Below are positions 52,884 through 64,000 of a DNA stretch of 64,000 bases, one piece after another; position 1 is the first letter of the stretch, and the number at the start of each line of letters is the position of its first letter. Both the position numbers and the translations under genes were made by a program. The notes below the pieces were generated by a model, which saw only the letters and a program-made list of their open reading frames with translations, did not search any database and had not been told where the DNA came from. This DNA is from Chrysomallon squamiferum (taxonomy: Eukaryota; Mollusca; Gastropoda; Neomphalida; Peltospiridae): NCBI GenBank assembly GCA_012295275.1, contig CM022665.1:31552957-31616956 (forward strand), given 5' to 3'.

Positions 52884-54019
52884 GAATCCTAAAAGTGGGA
52901 CGAAAAATCGATCCTTGATAGCTCGTTTGAAGAACAATATATCGTAATATGTTTTTAAAAGCGCCACGAGGGAGACTTTTATTTGTTCATTTTACCTTGT
53001 TTTATGAGCATGGTGTAAATAAATCCAAATAAATATTAATACTAGAGTTTATTACTTTTCAAATGAGTTATAAGACCAGGTAATCATTTTCTTTTTTTAA
53101 TATCTGACTTTAAACCTCAGTATACCTAAATAGAATATATAAAACTGCAGCACAAACAGAAAATATTTAAAAAAATAAATTGTTTAAACTATTAATATAT
53201 ATAGGTTGTTTTATTATATTTAAAATGTTCCTAAATTAAGGATAAAATTCTAAAATAATATTTAGATAATCAAAATTGTGTGTATTATGCTATTATGTTA
53301 TTATACACTAATAAGGTGGGGTTACTTTGATTTGGAAAAGATATAAATGTTTAATCGTGTTCAGTTATCCTATATATGTTGTGTCACATGCTATAAATTA
53401 ATATTGAATAATATGTCTTATTGGTAAAAAGGAAAGAGATCCAGTGAGCCATCACTGATAAATAATAGTACATATATAAGGTAACTTTCTGTTTGCAATA
53501 AACTGAATAAAGAAAATTTACTACATTTGGTGCTTCATTTTCAAACATTATTTTACATATTCGCAACATTGACCCAATGTATTTTAAAAGAACAAAAACA
53601 AAGAAAGATATTCTAAACTAACTTCTTATTGGAACTCTTTTAATCTCCAGCAGTTAAAATGTTCAGTGCAAATTCGCGTAAGCTGATTTGAAATTGTAAA
53701 TTGCTTTGATAATCAAACTATCCTTGCATCAGGTGTACCGTAAATATGACGTCCAGTCTAGACTTTTAAATTTCATTATATTAATGGAAAGTGCTAAATG
53801 ACAACATTTTCTCTTGTCTGAAAGGCCAGTATATATAATAAATCCTTTCCATTTGAGTAATGATACAAACGAATCCATCAGTGAAAGAAATGAACGTGTC
53901 AACATGAATATAAGTAATACAATAATATGTTATGGAAAACAAAAATTGTTTCGATATTGCTTCAGTATCGTGTAGGACTACAATAGTTTTTCAATAAAGA
54001 AATAAAATAATAATAATAA

Positions 54020-54050
<31 letters not shown>

Positions 54051-54061
54051 AAGAAGAAGAA
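54020..54061. repeat. (AAG)n microsatellite
   Basis: About 13 AAG units after a short (AAT)n run, a purine-only strand that could form triplex DNA. Confidence 0.9.
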
Positions 54062-55100
54062 AAGAGAGAGAAAGAAAATAGCCAACGATAACGATGAAAG
54101 GATAAAGTCAAAAAGAAAAGAAAACAAAACATTCGGTTGAGCTATGTGTACGGAGAATATGTTCATAATTGTAATGAAGAGGTCGATCTTGAGCCTTTGA
54201 AATATCCATTAAGCACGACATCACAGGATCAGAACAATGTAAGTAGTAATTTGTCGAGTAGGTTGGTGACCTAGGCTGCACGGACAATGATTTCGTATAA
54301 ATTCCAGTTTAAATCTGAACGTCCTGAGGTAACGAAAAGTCTATAATTATGTTTTGTCTGAAGTAGAAACAATAGCACGGTAAAAAAAAAAACGACGTCA
54401 ATACAGGACATACACAACAGAAAAAAAATAATAATAATAAAAAAATAAATAAAAATAGAAAATACAGATTTTTATACATAAGTATTTTTCTTTTAATTGG
54501 AATTCATTTTACTCTCTCTCTCTCATACATACAAAGAAACAGTCATACTTCTGACCTACCTCTATCTTTACTGCTACTACTACTACTACTGTTACTAATA
54601 ATGATGATTATGATGATGATGATAATGATTACAGATAATGATAATGTATAGGAGTATTCTGAAAAATAATCTTGGCTGCTATACTTATGTTTTATAAACA
54701 TGCTAAAGCAGATTAAAATGACATATAACAGTGTAATGCAGTGATAAGACTAAGCGTTATATTTGTTTGGTAGTAATCAATATAAAATTGCCATAATAGT
54801 TTACTAAAAATTATAATGTCTTCAAGCGTTTAAGATTAACTGTTTATTTGGTATATTGTACCATGCTGAAGGTATCTTAAAGATATGTTGGAGACATGCA
54901 GACGTTACAGACAGTAATTTGTTTTCTTGAATTATTCTTGAATTATTCTTCATCTGTAAATTTGATCTATTATTATTTAATGATCAACGTACATACATAC
55001 AAGCACGTTCCACGTTTCTAACAAGGACAGATTTTATCCGTGTCTTAAATCGTGTGTTGTGATTTAGCTTAAAATTTGCCAGCCTGATTCAGTCGAACAG

Positions 55101-55104
<4 letters not shown>

Positions 55105-55140
<36 letters not shown>
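55105..55140. repeat. (GT)n microsatellite
   Basis: About 18 GT units running into a T- and C-rich stretch. Confidence 0.95.
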
Positions 55141-55143
<3 letters not shown>

Positions 55144-55545
55144 TTTCTTCTTTTTTCCCCACAGATGCATTAGAGGCAACTGTTTACCAATGCCAATTAA
55201 TATGCATGTTGCTGACGTAAATGTAGCCACTTTATCATTATTAATATAATTAATGATCTTGGTGTTACTGCGGAACATCAATAAAAAGGAAATTAATACG
55301 CATTAACCTAAAAGAGCCGTGCACTAAAGTGGTGTAATACAGTTAATTTTAAACGTAAAAAAAACTTTTATAAATGATTGACGGAAACCATAAAAGAAAT
55401 TTCATCATTGCTTTAACAACAATATGGGTTAAATAATGTAAAATATTTCTGATTAGTGTGAGAGCCATACTGTGTTTGTGGGTGTCAGTGTATGGGTATA
55501 TGTTTGTGTGTGCAATGGCGTGCAATCATGTGTATACGTATGTTG

Positions 55546-55549
<4 letters not shown>

Positions 55550-55594
<45 letters not shown>
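55550..55594. repeat. (GT)n microsatellite
   Basis: About 22 GT units, preceded by imperfect GT-rich sequence from about 55470. Confidence 0.95.
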
Positions 55595-55596
<2 letters not shown>

Positions 55597-56315
55597 CCTA
55601 TAATAAATCTATAATTTTCTATGAAATTAATTACCTGAGCAAAGTATGTCTTTAATATTTTGTCCAGATTTCTTTTCCTCTTTCTTTATAATAATTCCCC
55701 CCCCCTTATTTCTTTTCATTATTTTCACGAAATGTTTTAGATTTTGTAATCCTAATTCGTGATAAATACTAATCATCTCCTGCTTAGAAGAAGACAGTCA
55801 ATCAGAGAAGCTTGTAGTAAATATTTCTTTATGCGGTCAAGTAGAAGAAACGGCCTTGTCTGTCACATATAAAATATTAAAGAGCGAATACCTTGTTACA
55901 AAGGCTAAAGAAATAGCAGTGAGAGAGAAGTAGACAGAAGCTGAGACAGACACACACAGAGAGATACAGACATAATTTATAGATACATATTAAAATACAA
56001 ATTAAATTAAGAAGTAAACATAAAAAAACATATTAATATGATGGCAAGCTAAAATATATTTATCTCAGTTCAAATCGTTTTAATGCTTATCTTGACCTGT
56101 AATAAAATAGTATACTGGTGATTTAGCTCACGGGTTCTTAATCTGCGGTCTATGTGTTTTTTCATGCATTGTGTATGAGCATCTTTCTTTGTATGTGTGT
56201 GCCTCTGGGCAGTTACGTTATACGTTTCCATCAATCTTTAACAAAGTTCACAATCCCTAAAAGAAACTCTAACCTTTATTATTATTTGCTAAATTCTGTT
56301 TTGTTTATTTTATAT

Positions 56316-56451
<136 letters not shown>

Positions 56452-57229
56452 TCTCTCCCTCTCTCTATCGCTCTCAATTTCTTTATTTTAAGTAGTTTTT
56501 AAATTATATTATACAAAATTTAAGATATCATTAATAACTTTCAAGTATTCTTTTTCAGGAATTATTTTTTAATTCTATATAGTAAACAAAGATATCTAAA
56601 AACAAAAACAAAAACACTTGAATACTGGATACAGTACAAAAATATTAACATGCACAATGACACACGCACACTCAGATATGCACAGTGCCACATAGTGGCA
56701 AACACTAGTTCCTTGGCACACACAAAACATAATCATTTATGACATACAGACTGAAAATCACTCAGTTATAAAAAAAATTAAATCTAAAGAACGTAAAAAA
56801 TTCTACATTGTAGGAGAACATTGCTATAAACACTTGAAAGTAAAATTTAACTCGTAAACAAAATGCAAGAACACGGCTTTGACCTCAGTGCGACGTGACA
56901 TGTCGAAAAGAAGCCGGCGTCTTTAGTAATGAATCACTGTATATGTCTAATTTAATTTATATTCTCAGCGCATGATCGAATCCATTATAAGAAATAAGAA
57001 ATCTAAAAATTAATTAAATAAAATGCATGTTATACGGTTATTAGAAAATACATATCAGTCTTGTTTTGCCAAAAATTTCGATAACATGTCCAAGGTTAGA
57101 GAGATCTTGAAACAGCCGGAAAGTTCACGTTAAATATAAAATACTACACGAATGATACATAAGGTCTTTTAGTAAACACTGTGTAACTGAATAACATATA
57201 ACTGTGAATCATCCTTATGTCCGCATATC

Positions 57230-57351
<122 letters not shown>

Positions 57352-57607
57352 TTTAAACAAATCAATTTCTACCAATGAATAGATAAACAAAATAACATTG
57401 AAATAATGGGAAATTTTTTAAAAAGTAGTAGCTGTATTCTAAATCCTAATGTAGGAATTCTAAAATATAATAATAGTAATAATATGAAAAATACATTTCA
57501 TGAATTATAGTCAACAAAGTAGCACCATAATGGAAATCGTAATTAAAGTATATATTGCACGTGTATTTGTATATACGTTTGGAATTTCCGTACATTTAAA
57601 CAATACT

Positions 57608-58663
57608 TCAGTCGTGCTGCCCTACAGGAGCGGAGGGAACGTACTCAAATACTTCATTACAAACACTAAAATGAACTCCACGCTTCTTGGAACGTTCGGA
57701 TGAGTTTTTAGTAACGATGACTGGCATGCTGGATGATCTAATGTTTCTGTGATAAAGCGTCAGGTCATTTGGAACCAATTTTTTGTTTTTCTCGGTTCGT
57801 CCCGAGTACACCTTACCTTTCACAGCCAGATCTCCTGCAACAGTTTTTAAATACCTGCCATGTCCATTAGAATCAGATGTCTGTTTTAACGTTGGTTTCC
57901 TTGAAATAAAATCGCCATTGCTGACGAAATATTCTTGTTGTCTGATAGGCGGTTTGGTTTTCGTGAAACTCGTCTTGTGATCCGTCTGTCTGATTGTCTG
58001 AAGTGGCATTACTGGTATCGTCGACAGAGACGATGATCGTGACTGACTGTTCAGTCTCACACTGGGTCTTCTTATAGCGAACGTATGCATCCTTTCCATA
58101 GGAATTCCAACAGAGATATCACGGCTCTTTTTAACATTGGGATCCGTTCTGTATGTGACAACATCTTCCAAGAAGTCAATATATCGAACTTTCGCATGAC
58201 ACAACTCGTAGAAATGCGAATTTTGTGTCACCGGCTGCGGTACATGAGTGTCGTCCATGCTGAGAGCTGACAAGTCCGTCAACAGTGCATCTTTCTGCTT
58301 CGTGAACGAGAGCTTTGAATTACCCAAGTGGCTCGAATCAACTTTTGTTTGTGGGTACACCGTCCACAATCCGCTAGGCTTAACATCCGTTCCGAATGAC
58401 CTCCCTTTAAAAGCTCTTTTGAAATTGCTGTTCATGGAATTTCCATTCATATCGAGGTAGTTAGGAAAGAAGATGTTTGAAAGACTGACTCTTCTGGGCG
58501 AACGAGATGCTACCTTTTGCGAAGAGCTAACGATAGGACGGTATTCAACTCCTTCGGTACCGTGTTGGCGTCTAATTGCGTTGGATATCTCTGGAGAAAT
58601 GTGCATTGGCATAGCAGTCACTGATAATGAACTTGGCGTAATTTTCATATTTTCATTTCGCAT
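57608..58663 (-). CDS. Unrecognised 351-codon protein with candidate PP1-docking motif
   Basis: One uninterrupted frame from ATG 58663 (MRNENMKITPSSLSV) to TGA at 57608-57610. I do not recognise the family. It is Ser/Thr/Arg/Lys-rich and probably mostly disordered, with a possibly ordered segment near residues 155-175 (SHFYELCHAKVRYIDFLEDV). Basic Ser-rich patches include RSPRRVSLSN. Near the C-terminus, residues 326-333 read KKRGVHFS, where RGVHF (328-332) fits the RVxF docking pattern for protein phosphatase 1, followed by NEVFEYVP. There is no signal peptide or membrane span. An in-frame open stretch of 11 codons precedes the ATG back to a possible acceptor (ACTTTTCTAG at about 58698), so an upstream exon may exist; I could not place one. 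It diverges from the ZNF593-like gene. Confidence 0.75.
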   Translation of the reverse strand: MRNENMKITPSSLSVTAMPMHISPEISNAIRRQHGTEGVEYRPIVSSSQKVASRSPRRVSLSNIFFPNYLDMNGNSMNSNFKRAFKGRSFGTDVKPSGLWTVYPQTKVDSSHLGNSKLSFTKQKDALLTDLSALSMDDTHVPQPVTQNSHFYELCHAKVRYIDFLEDVVTYRTDPNVKKSRDISVGIPMERMHTFAIRRPSVRLNSQSRSSSLSTIPVMPLQTIRQTDHKTSFTKTKPPIRQQEYFVSNGDFISRKPTLKQTSDSNGHGRYLKTVAGDLAVKGKVYSGRTEKNKKLVPNDLTLYHRNIRSSSMPVIVTKNSSERSKKRGVHFSVCNEVFEYVPSAPVGQHD

Positions 58664-61600
58664 ATTGTAAAATTGTTTAACGAGACGAAAGCTAAAACTA
58701 GAAAAGTAATAAATATGATTTTAGTTTCTATAACAAATCGTAACTTATTACTTAACAAACTGGCAACAGAAGATTCCAGCTAGAATGAGAAAATTTTCCA
58801 CCAAACTAATGATGCTGGGTATTTTTCAAGTTCAGTTGTTTTTGGAGTAAATCAGCTGTGTGCTGATAATGGCCAGGTTGTAACAACTGACATCAGAAGC
58901 CACTTTAAAATGGTTGTAAATTATCTAATTGAAGTATGTTCGTTATGTTTATCCGCTTGTAAGTTTACCCCTTCAGTGAAGATGAACAGATGCTATCCTA
59001 ATAACACTAAGGATTTTTTTTTTTTCACGAGTTTAACAGAAAGTTGTTGGTGTCATTGCAAACTCGATTTTATCTAACACAAACCAGTTCACTTAAGTTG
59101 ACGTAGTGCGTCACTGAAACAACTAGACTTTATATTCTTTTGTTTTCCGTTACAACAATAACCCAGATATTCAGATATTAATACATAGACTGTACTAAAA
59201 CAGCTTTAACCCAGCTTTTTGTGCGTTTTTTATATATATATATATCCAAATGTAATTTTACTTTTTTATTAATCTGAATATCGAATCCATTATTAGGTTA
59301 ATTCTAAAATAAACTGTCTTCTGCAAAATTGATTTACATATGTCGATTTGAATCCCTTGAAATCGATATATATATATATTATAAAGATGATTTATATCGC
59401 TGCAGCAAAAAAAATCAACTTGAAAACACTGGAACGCACGGATTATCGTTACAAACGAAGACGTCTAAACAGCTATCACATCTGACTGCTGACGTAGAGA
59501 ACAACGCACTGCGATTAATTTTTCTTAATGTTTGTGTTCAAATCTGATCGTCTCCTTTTATTGTTTACATGCCTGTTTGATGGGCGTTCAGTTTATCCAC
59601 TAACAGCTGCAGTTAGCCGTAAGAAAAGAGATTCCTTAGCTGTCACAAACACACGAATGAAATTCCAGCTAATCCCAATACCACCAGTTATTCCAGCAGA
59701 TACGTCTTTTAACTTGCTACACGTATTAAACAGGATATTCTACTTTACTGCAGTGATATAGGTATGAACTACCAGTCACCACGTTTAACTCGTTTGTTTG
59801 AGCACAGATCATTATAAGTACTTTTTAGATCCTGGTCGCAGGTTTTTTGTCTTCTTCTTCTTTCTTACTTGCTGTCTTCGTTTATCTGTCGATGATGACT
59901 TGAGGGAACATGCAACAACTTAAGTGATCTTCAGTTTGCTATTTCAGACACGTACTTAGCAGAAATGATTTGCTGTATGAACTCTCACCTCAGAAATGAT
60001 TGATAGTTTGCTGATAAAACTGATATCACTTTCGTTTAGTTAACTTAATTCACTTCAGTTCTTTAATTTAAAAAGGATATTCATCATCTTAATAGAAATA
60101 ATTTCTGTTAAACAGTCCTTTTATCATTTGTTATTTGACACGCTTTAACTGAAATGATTTCTCACATAAAACAAATTCCAGTTCATCGTAGCAGTTAGAG
60201 TCATTTTGTGATGAGATTAATTTGTTGATCTATTTTCTCTCGGTTTTTTGGCGAAGATGAAGACTATAATCTTTCGGTTGTAATAATTTATTATAACACT
60301 GGTGTTAAATTTAACATCTTTCCTGGGATTTTATGTTTCTAATTTGATTGCTCAAAATGGACTTGGATTCTTTACGGAAATAAATTGCTTCAACATGTTT
60401 ACTTCTAAATACTTGCATATATCAGAACGGAATATTAATTTTTATAATGTTATTTAGTGCAGTTGCATTACAAATAACTGATAGAATATTTTTACGTCAG
60501 GATAAGAAATAACTGTGTGACTGAACACGCAACTTTCATTTTCATAACAATATTCAAAGCAGTTCCGCATTAAAACGTTTTATAACACAATGTCAGCAGC
60601 ACGACAGCTTTTCTAATCTAGCTTCAGACACGCACGCTGACGTTCACTTCAAAAAAGACTTTATCATTCACTTAATTTGCTTTTACAAGTTTTCAGGCAT
60701 AACAGGTTTTCTGTCATGCAATAAGCATTCAACGAAAACCATTGTACCCCATTTTTTATGTTTTTCTTTCACAGAAATTAAATTGAAATATTCATGGCTG
60801 GTATCCATTCTCAAGAAACATCTTGTCGTGATCATGGATATCAAAACGCTTCATAACTTGTAAGATCGTATTTGGCAACATAACATGTTTGACCTTTCAG
60901 TCACTGGTCATGTTAATTAGTCAACTGATTTCGTTTTACAATCCTACAGGCACTGATAACGAGAAATACAACACCGTTATGATGAAATAGTGCCACTTTA
61001 ATTTGCAGGTAACCCAAATACGCAAAGTGCAAGAAAACAAACGACTTTCTTTCACACTGTCACTGATTGGCCACATACTTTACAATAACGTATTGGTTAA
61101 AAGGGCAATATTCAAGCTAGATATATTAAAAAACACTTTAGATGGCAATAAGACAGTGAAAGAGAACAATATTTCGTTCAAAAGAGAATAAACCGATCGA
61201 AAACAAATATGAGCAAGTGACGCCATCAGCAGTCGTATTGACTTTTCTGTCAGACGGTGTATTAACGACTATTAAATCGTTTCAGCGTGGTTGTATCTCG
61301 CCAAGTCTCGACATAAGCTGAATAAATATTATCTAAAAACACATCAGGCTGTAGACCTCTAGATGCTTTGACAACTCAAACCTTTTCACAAAGCGACTCC
61401 GTCTTTGTGTATGGGGTCACGAAATGTGAATATGACAAAGATGTCGGTGTGGCTGATAACTCTTGGACGAAATGAAAAGTACAAATTGCTATTTGGCAGT
61501 TAAACATCAAACGCAGTTTTCTAACATTTACCTGTGTCTGCTAAAGAAGGGAAATAAAGGAGAGAAAACGTTTTAATAATAAAATAATACGAGTAATAGT

Positions 61601-61729
61601 TTAAAACAATCTCAGTACAGTTATTACAAATTTTAATTATGTATAGAAATAAATTTAGCTTTTAAAATAACAAAGTCAAATAAACTAATGAATTAATGAA
61701 AAGAAGAAGAGAAAGCAGAATGCCGAACC

Positions 61730-61730
<1 letters not shown>

Positions 61731-61799
<69 letters not shown>
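61731..61799. repeat. (CA)n microsatellite
   Basis: About 34 uninterrupted CA units in the head-to-head interval. Confidence 0.95.
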
Positions 61800-61801
<2 letters not shown>

Positions 61802-62629
61802 TTTCATATCTGTTCTTCCATCCATTTGTGCAGGCAGGGAGTGTTTGTAAATACCTCATATGTTTACTGTATAAATATCAAACTATTATGTCATTATAAT
61901 TAACCAGAAAGTAACTAATGCACAAAGGATTCACTGAAATATCAAACGTCTAAATACTTCCTGTTAATGAAAAATAACGATATACGCAAAATACTTTAGT
62001 CAGGTATATATCTTACTCTCACTATAACTTGCACGACTATTATACTCTTCAAAAACAAATAATCAAAAGTATTAAGAGAACAGTTTGTTTAATACGGATG
62101 TGTTCTGACTTGAAGCTAATATAAAAACGATCTGAACACGCTAAAAGGAATATTAACTGAACAGTGACATAAATATTGTTAGTTTTATCTGTTCTGTACA
62201 AACACATGTCGCTATAAATTATGCTGTAGAATCCATAAACTATACCCTTCGAATATTTTTTGTTAGTGCATGCTAAGGCCATATAGAAAAAGGATTAGTG
62301 GAAAATTTATTTTATTTAACTGATCTTAATGTTTAATAAGCAGTTATAAAGTATTTTTTATTATTTTCTAAGTAACAGTTGACTGCGTGTTTTGTCTGCT
62401 GTATTCCCCAATAACTTTTTATTTTATTTAACTGATGGTTATTAAGTACATACACTTATAATACTGCAGGATAAATATTATACTTTCATTTATGCACAAG
62501 TCGTTTTTATTGTAACGTTTTTGCGAGGTTTGAGGTCGGAGGTTAATCATGTTCGATGTACTATTGGAATCATTTCCCATTCTAAACAATGCTCTACGAC
62601 TTAACAAAAGCAGTAGTTCATGCTTCAGA

Positions 62630-62675
62630 TATATATGTGTGTATGTGTGTGTGTGTGCGTGTGTGTGTGTGTGTA

Positions 62676-62710
<35 letters not shown>
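62630..62710. repeat. (GT)n(TA)n microsatellite
   Basis: GT-rich units followed by about 16 TA units. Confidence 0.9.
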
Positions 62711-62712
<2 letters not shown>

Positions 62713-63289
62713 CGTATTAGTAATAATATTGTATCCAGAGTGAAGAATAAATTAAAGAAAGAATGAATGAATAAATGTCAGTAGAAAAAAAAAATCCCAG
62801 TTCAGTTGATGAGTATTATCGGCACTGAATTGTACATAGTGTTTCGAGTTAACAATGAAGTGTCATCGTTGATATAATAGCGAATAAAGACGATATTAAC
62901 AGGTTAATGATGAAAATGTATCTCATGTATCTTGTCTAGAAATACGGATGTACGATCTGGACGTTACAGAAAACATCATCATCATTTTTATTATTATTTG
63001 TATTATTATTATTATCATCATTATCATAATCATCATCACCATCATTATTAATCCATTAAAAAATTAAATGCTTCCTTTACATTTAAAAATAATTTCACTA
63101 ATAAGGTTTCTTGAGAATTGTCGCTTCGACTTGTTTTTCCAATAGCTATAACAGACGGGGTTGTCTCTCTTTAAATGACGATAACTTGATAATATCGAAA
63201 TAGTTTATTTTTTTCCAATACTAGTTATTAATATGATGTTTAAATTAGTACATAAAAATATAAATAATAAAAATCTTTCCAACACAATG

Positions 63290-63349
<60 letters not shown>

Positions 63350-63390
63350 TTTATTTTTATCATTATTATTGTTGTTGTTGTTGTTGTTGT
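63290..63390. repeat. (ATT)n then (GTT)n microsatellite
   Basis: About 20 ATT units (63290-63349), a short mixed stretch and then about seven GTT units to 63390. It lies about 550 bases before the ATG of the ZNF593-like gene. Confidence 0.9.
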
Positions 63391-63935
63391 GGGCCGAAAG
63401 AGCTGTGGCCTCGTGCATCCAATCAGAGAAAAGAACTTAATACATTTAGTTGATTTATATTTAAATCGCATAAAGTGTTTAGTTTATGTTTCAACTATGT
63501 TTACATATTCAAAATAATCTTCCTTTCTCATAATATTTCTCAGTACTAGACCTTATACTTGTCTTTGAGGCATGCAATCAAGGAGTTGGCCCCGGTTATC
63601 ACCACACCTCTGCACACCACTGCTTTTAAGTTTTATTTATTGATATGCTTCTTTTTTTTAATGTTTTAATGTAAGTATTTATTATTTACAGTAACATTGG
63701 CAATAGTTGGTTTATATCGAATATTAACAGTTTGTAGGGTTGTTGTTTTGTATCTAGAACCTATAGGCCTACGTTTTAATATTGTTGTATTTTCGTGTTC
63801 ATTCAGATTTAGAGTAATGCCCCTTACTTATTCTTTCGAAGGAAAAAAACACTTTAGGTCTACACAAAAATATTGCGAAACAAACGACACGTGTATTCTG
63901 TTCGCTACATTTCATTTTACTTGTTTAAATTAAAC

Positions 63936-64000
63936 ATGGGGCGATTGGCTCGAAAGAAACAACATAAAGGAGATAAGCCATTGAAAGAGAAGTACAGGAC
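63936..64000 (+). CDS. ZNF593/Bud20-like zinc-finger protein, 5' end only
   Basis: An ATG at 63936 opens MGRLARKKQHKGDKPLKEKY and runs to the window edge. Short Lys/Arg-rich starts of this form, with HKGD followed by LK and a basic stretch, are what I know from invertebrate ZNF593 and related Bud20 proteins, which accompany pre-60S ribosome particles out of the nucleus. The single C2H2 finger that would prove it lies beyond the window. The ATG context (AACATGG) is good, with A at -3 and G at +4, and an in-frame TAA sits two codons upstream. The assignment rests on 22 residues only. Confidence 0.5.
   Translation, partial: MGRLARKKQHKGDKPLKEKYR

Larger units (their letters stand above)
58664..63935. 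other. Head-to-head intergenic interval
   Basis: Lies between the start of the 351-codon - strand gene and the ZNF593-like + strand gene, so it probably holds both promoters and any 5' UTR exons. I find no supported coding exon. It contains (CA)n, (GT)n(TA)n and (ATT)n(GTT)n tracts. Frames at 59329-59761 and 61003-61191 look like chance. Confidence 0.5.

Noticed and set aside
56128-56275. hAT-like MITE suggested by GGGTTCTTAATCTGCGGTC
   Set aside because: The words resemble ends of hAT-derived repeats, but I cannot find a matching inverted end or a target duplication.

Overview
This is a window of animal nuclear DNA. It is AT-rich, has spliced genes with GT-AG introns, long intergenic stretches, and very many simple repeats (GA/CT, GT/CA, ATT/AAT, TATG). 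These traits, plus a short repeat at 19788-19894 that resembles (from memory) a dispersed repeat common in mollusc genomes, suggest a mollusc. I cannot settle the class; a cephalopod is possible. There is no operon, CRISPR array, prophage or other prokaryotic system here.

Left part (1-16 kb): one complete, confidently recognised gene on the + strand, CDC5L, the Myb-domain core protein of the PRP19/NTC spliceosome complex. I traced 19 coding exons from 738 to 13331. They join in frame to 801 codons, against 802 residues for human CDC5L. Its intron 5 carries a non-coding insertion flanked by an exact 8-bp direct repeat, and a perfect 36-bp hairpin lies inside the insertion.

Middle and right (16.8-58.7 kb): three genes on the - strand that I do not recognise. 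Each has nearly all its coding sequence in one large terminal exon: 610 codons at 16805-18637, 378 codons at 34967-36103 and 351 codons at 57608-58663. All three are rich in Ser, Lys, Arg, Pro and Thr and look largely disordered. For the second I find a convincing first coding exon at 42359-42469. For the first I find a possible small first exon at 25139-25163. The third ends with a candidate protein phosphatase 1 docking motif.

Right edge: the first 22 codons of a + strand gene start at 63936 and resemble the start of ZNF593/Bud20 ribosome-biogenesis zinc-finger proteins. The gene runs off the window.

The remaining DNA is intergenic or intronic. It holds microsatellites, a degenerate minisatellite (about 24.7-25.1 kb), a 226-bp MITE with perfect 28-bp terminal inverted repeats (32238-32463), and an identical 209-bp direct duplication 2468 bp apart (44634 and 47102). 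I see no functional link between the genes. CDC5L and the 610-codon gene converge tail to tail, and the 351-codon gene and the ZNF593-like gene diverge head to head.
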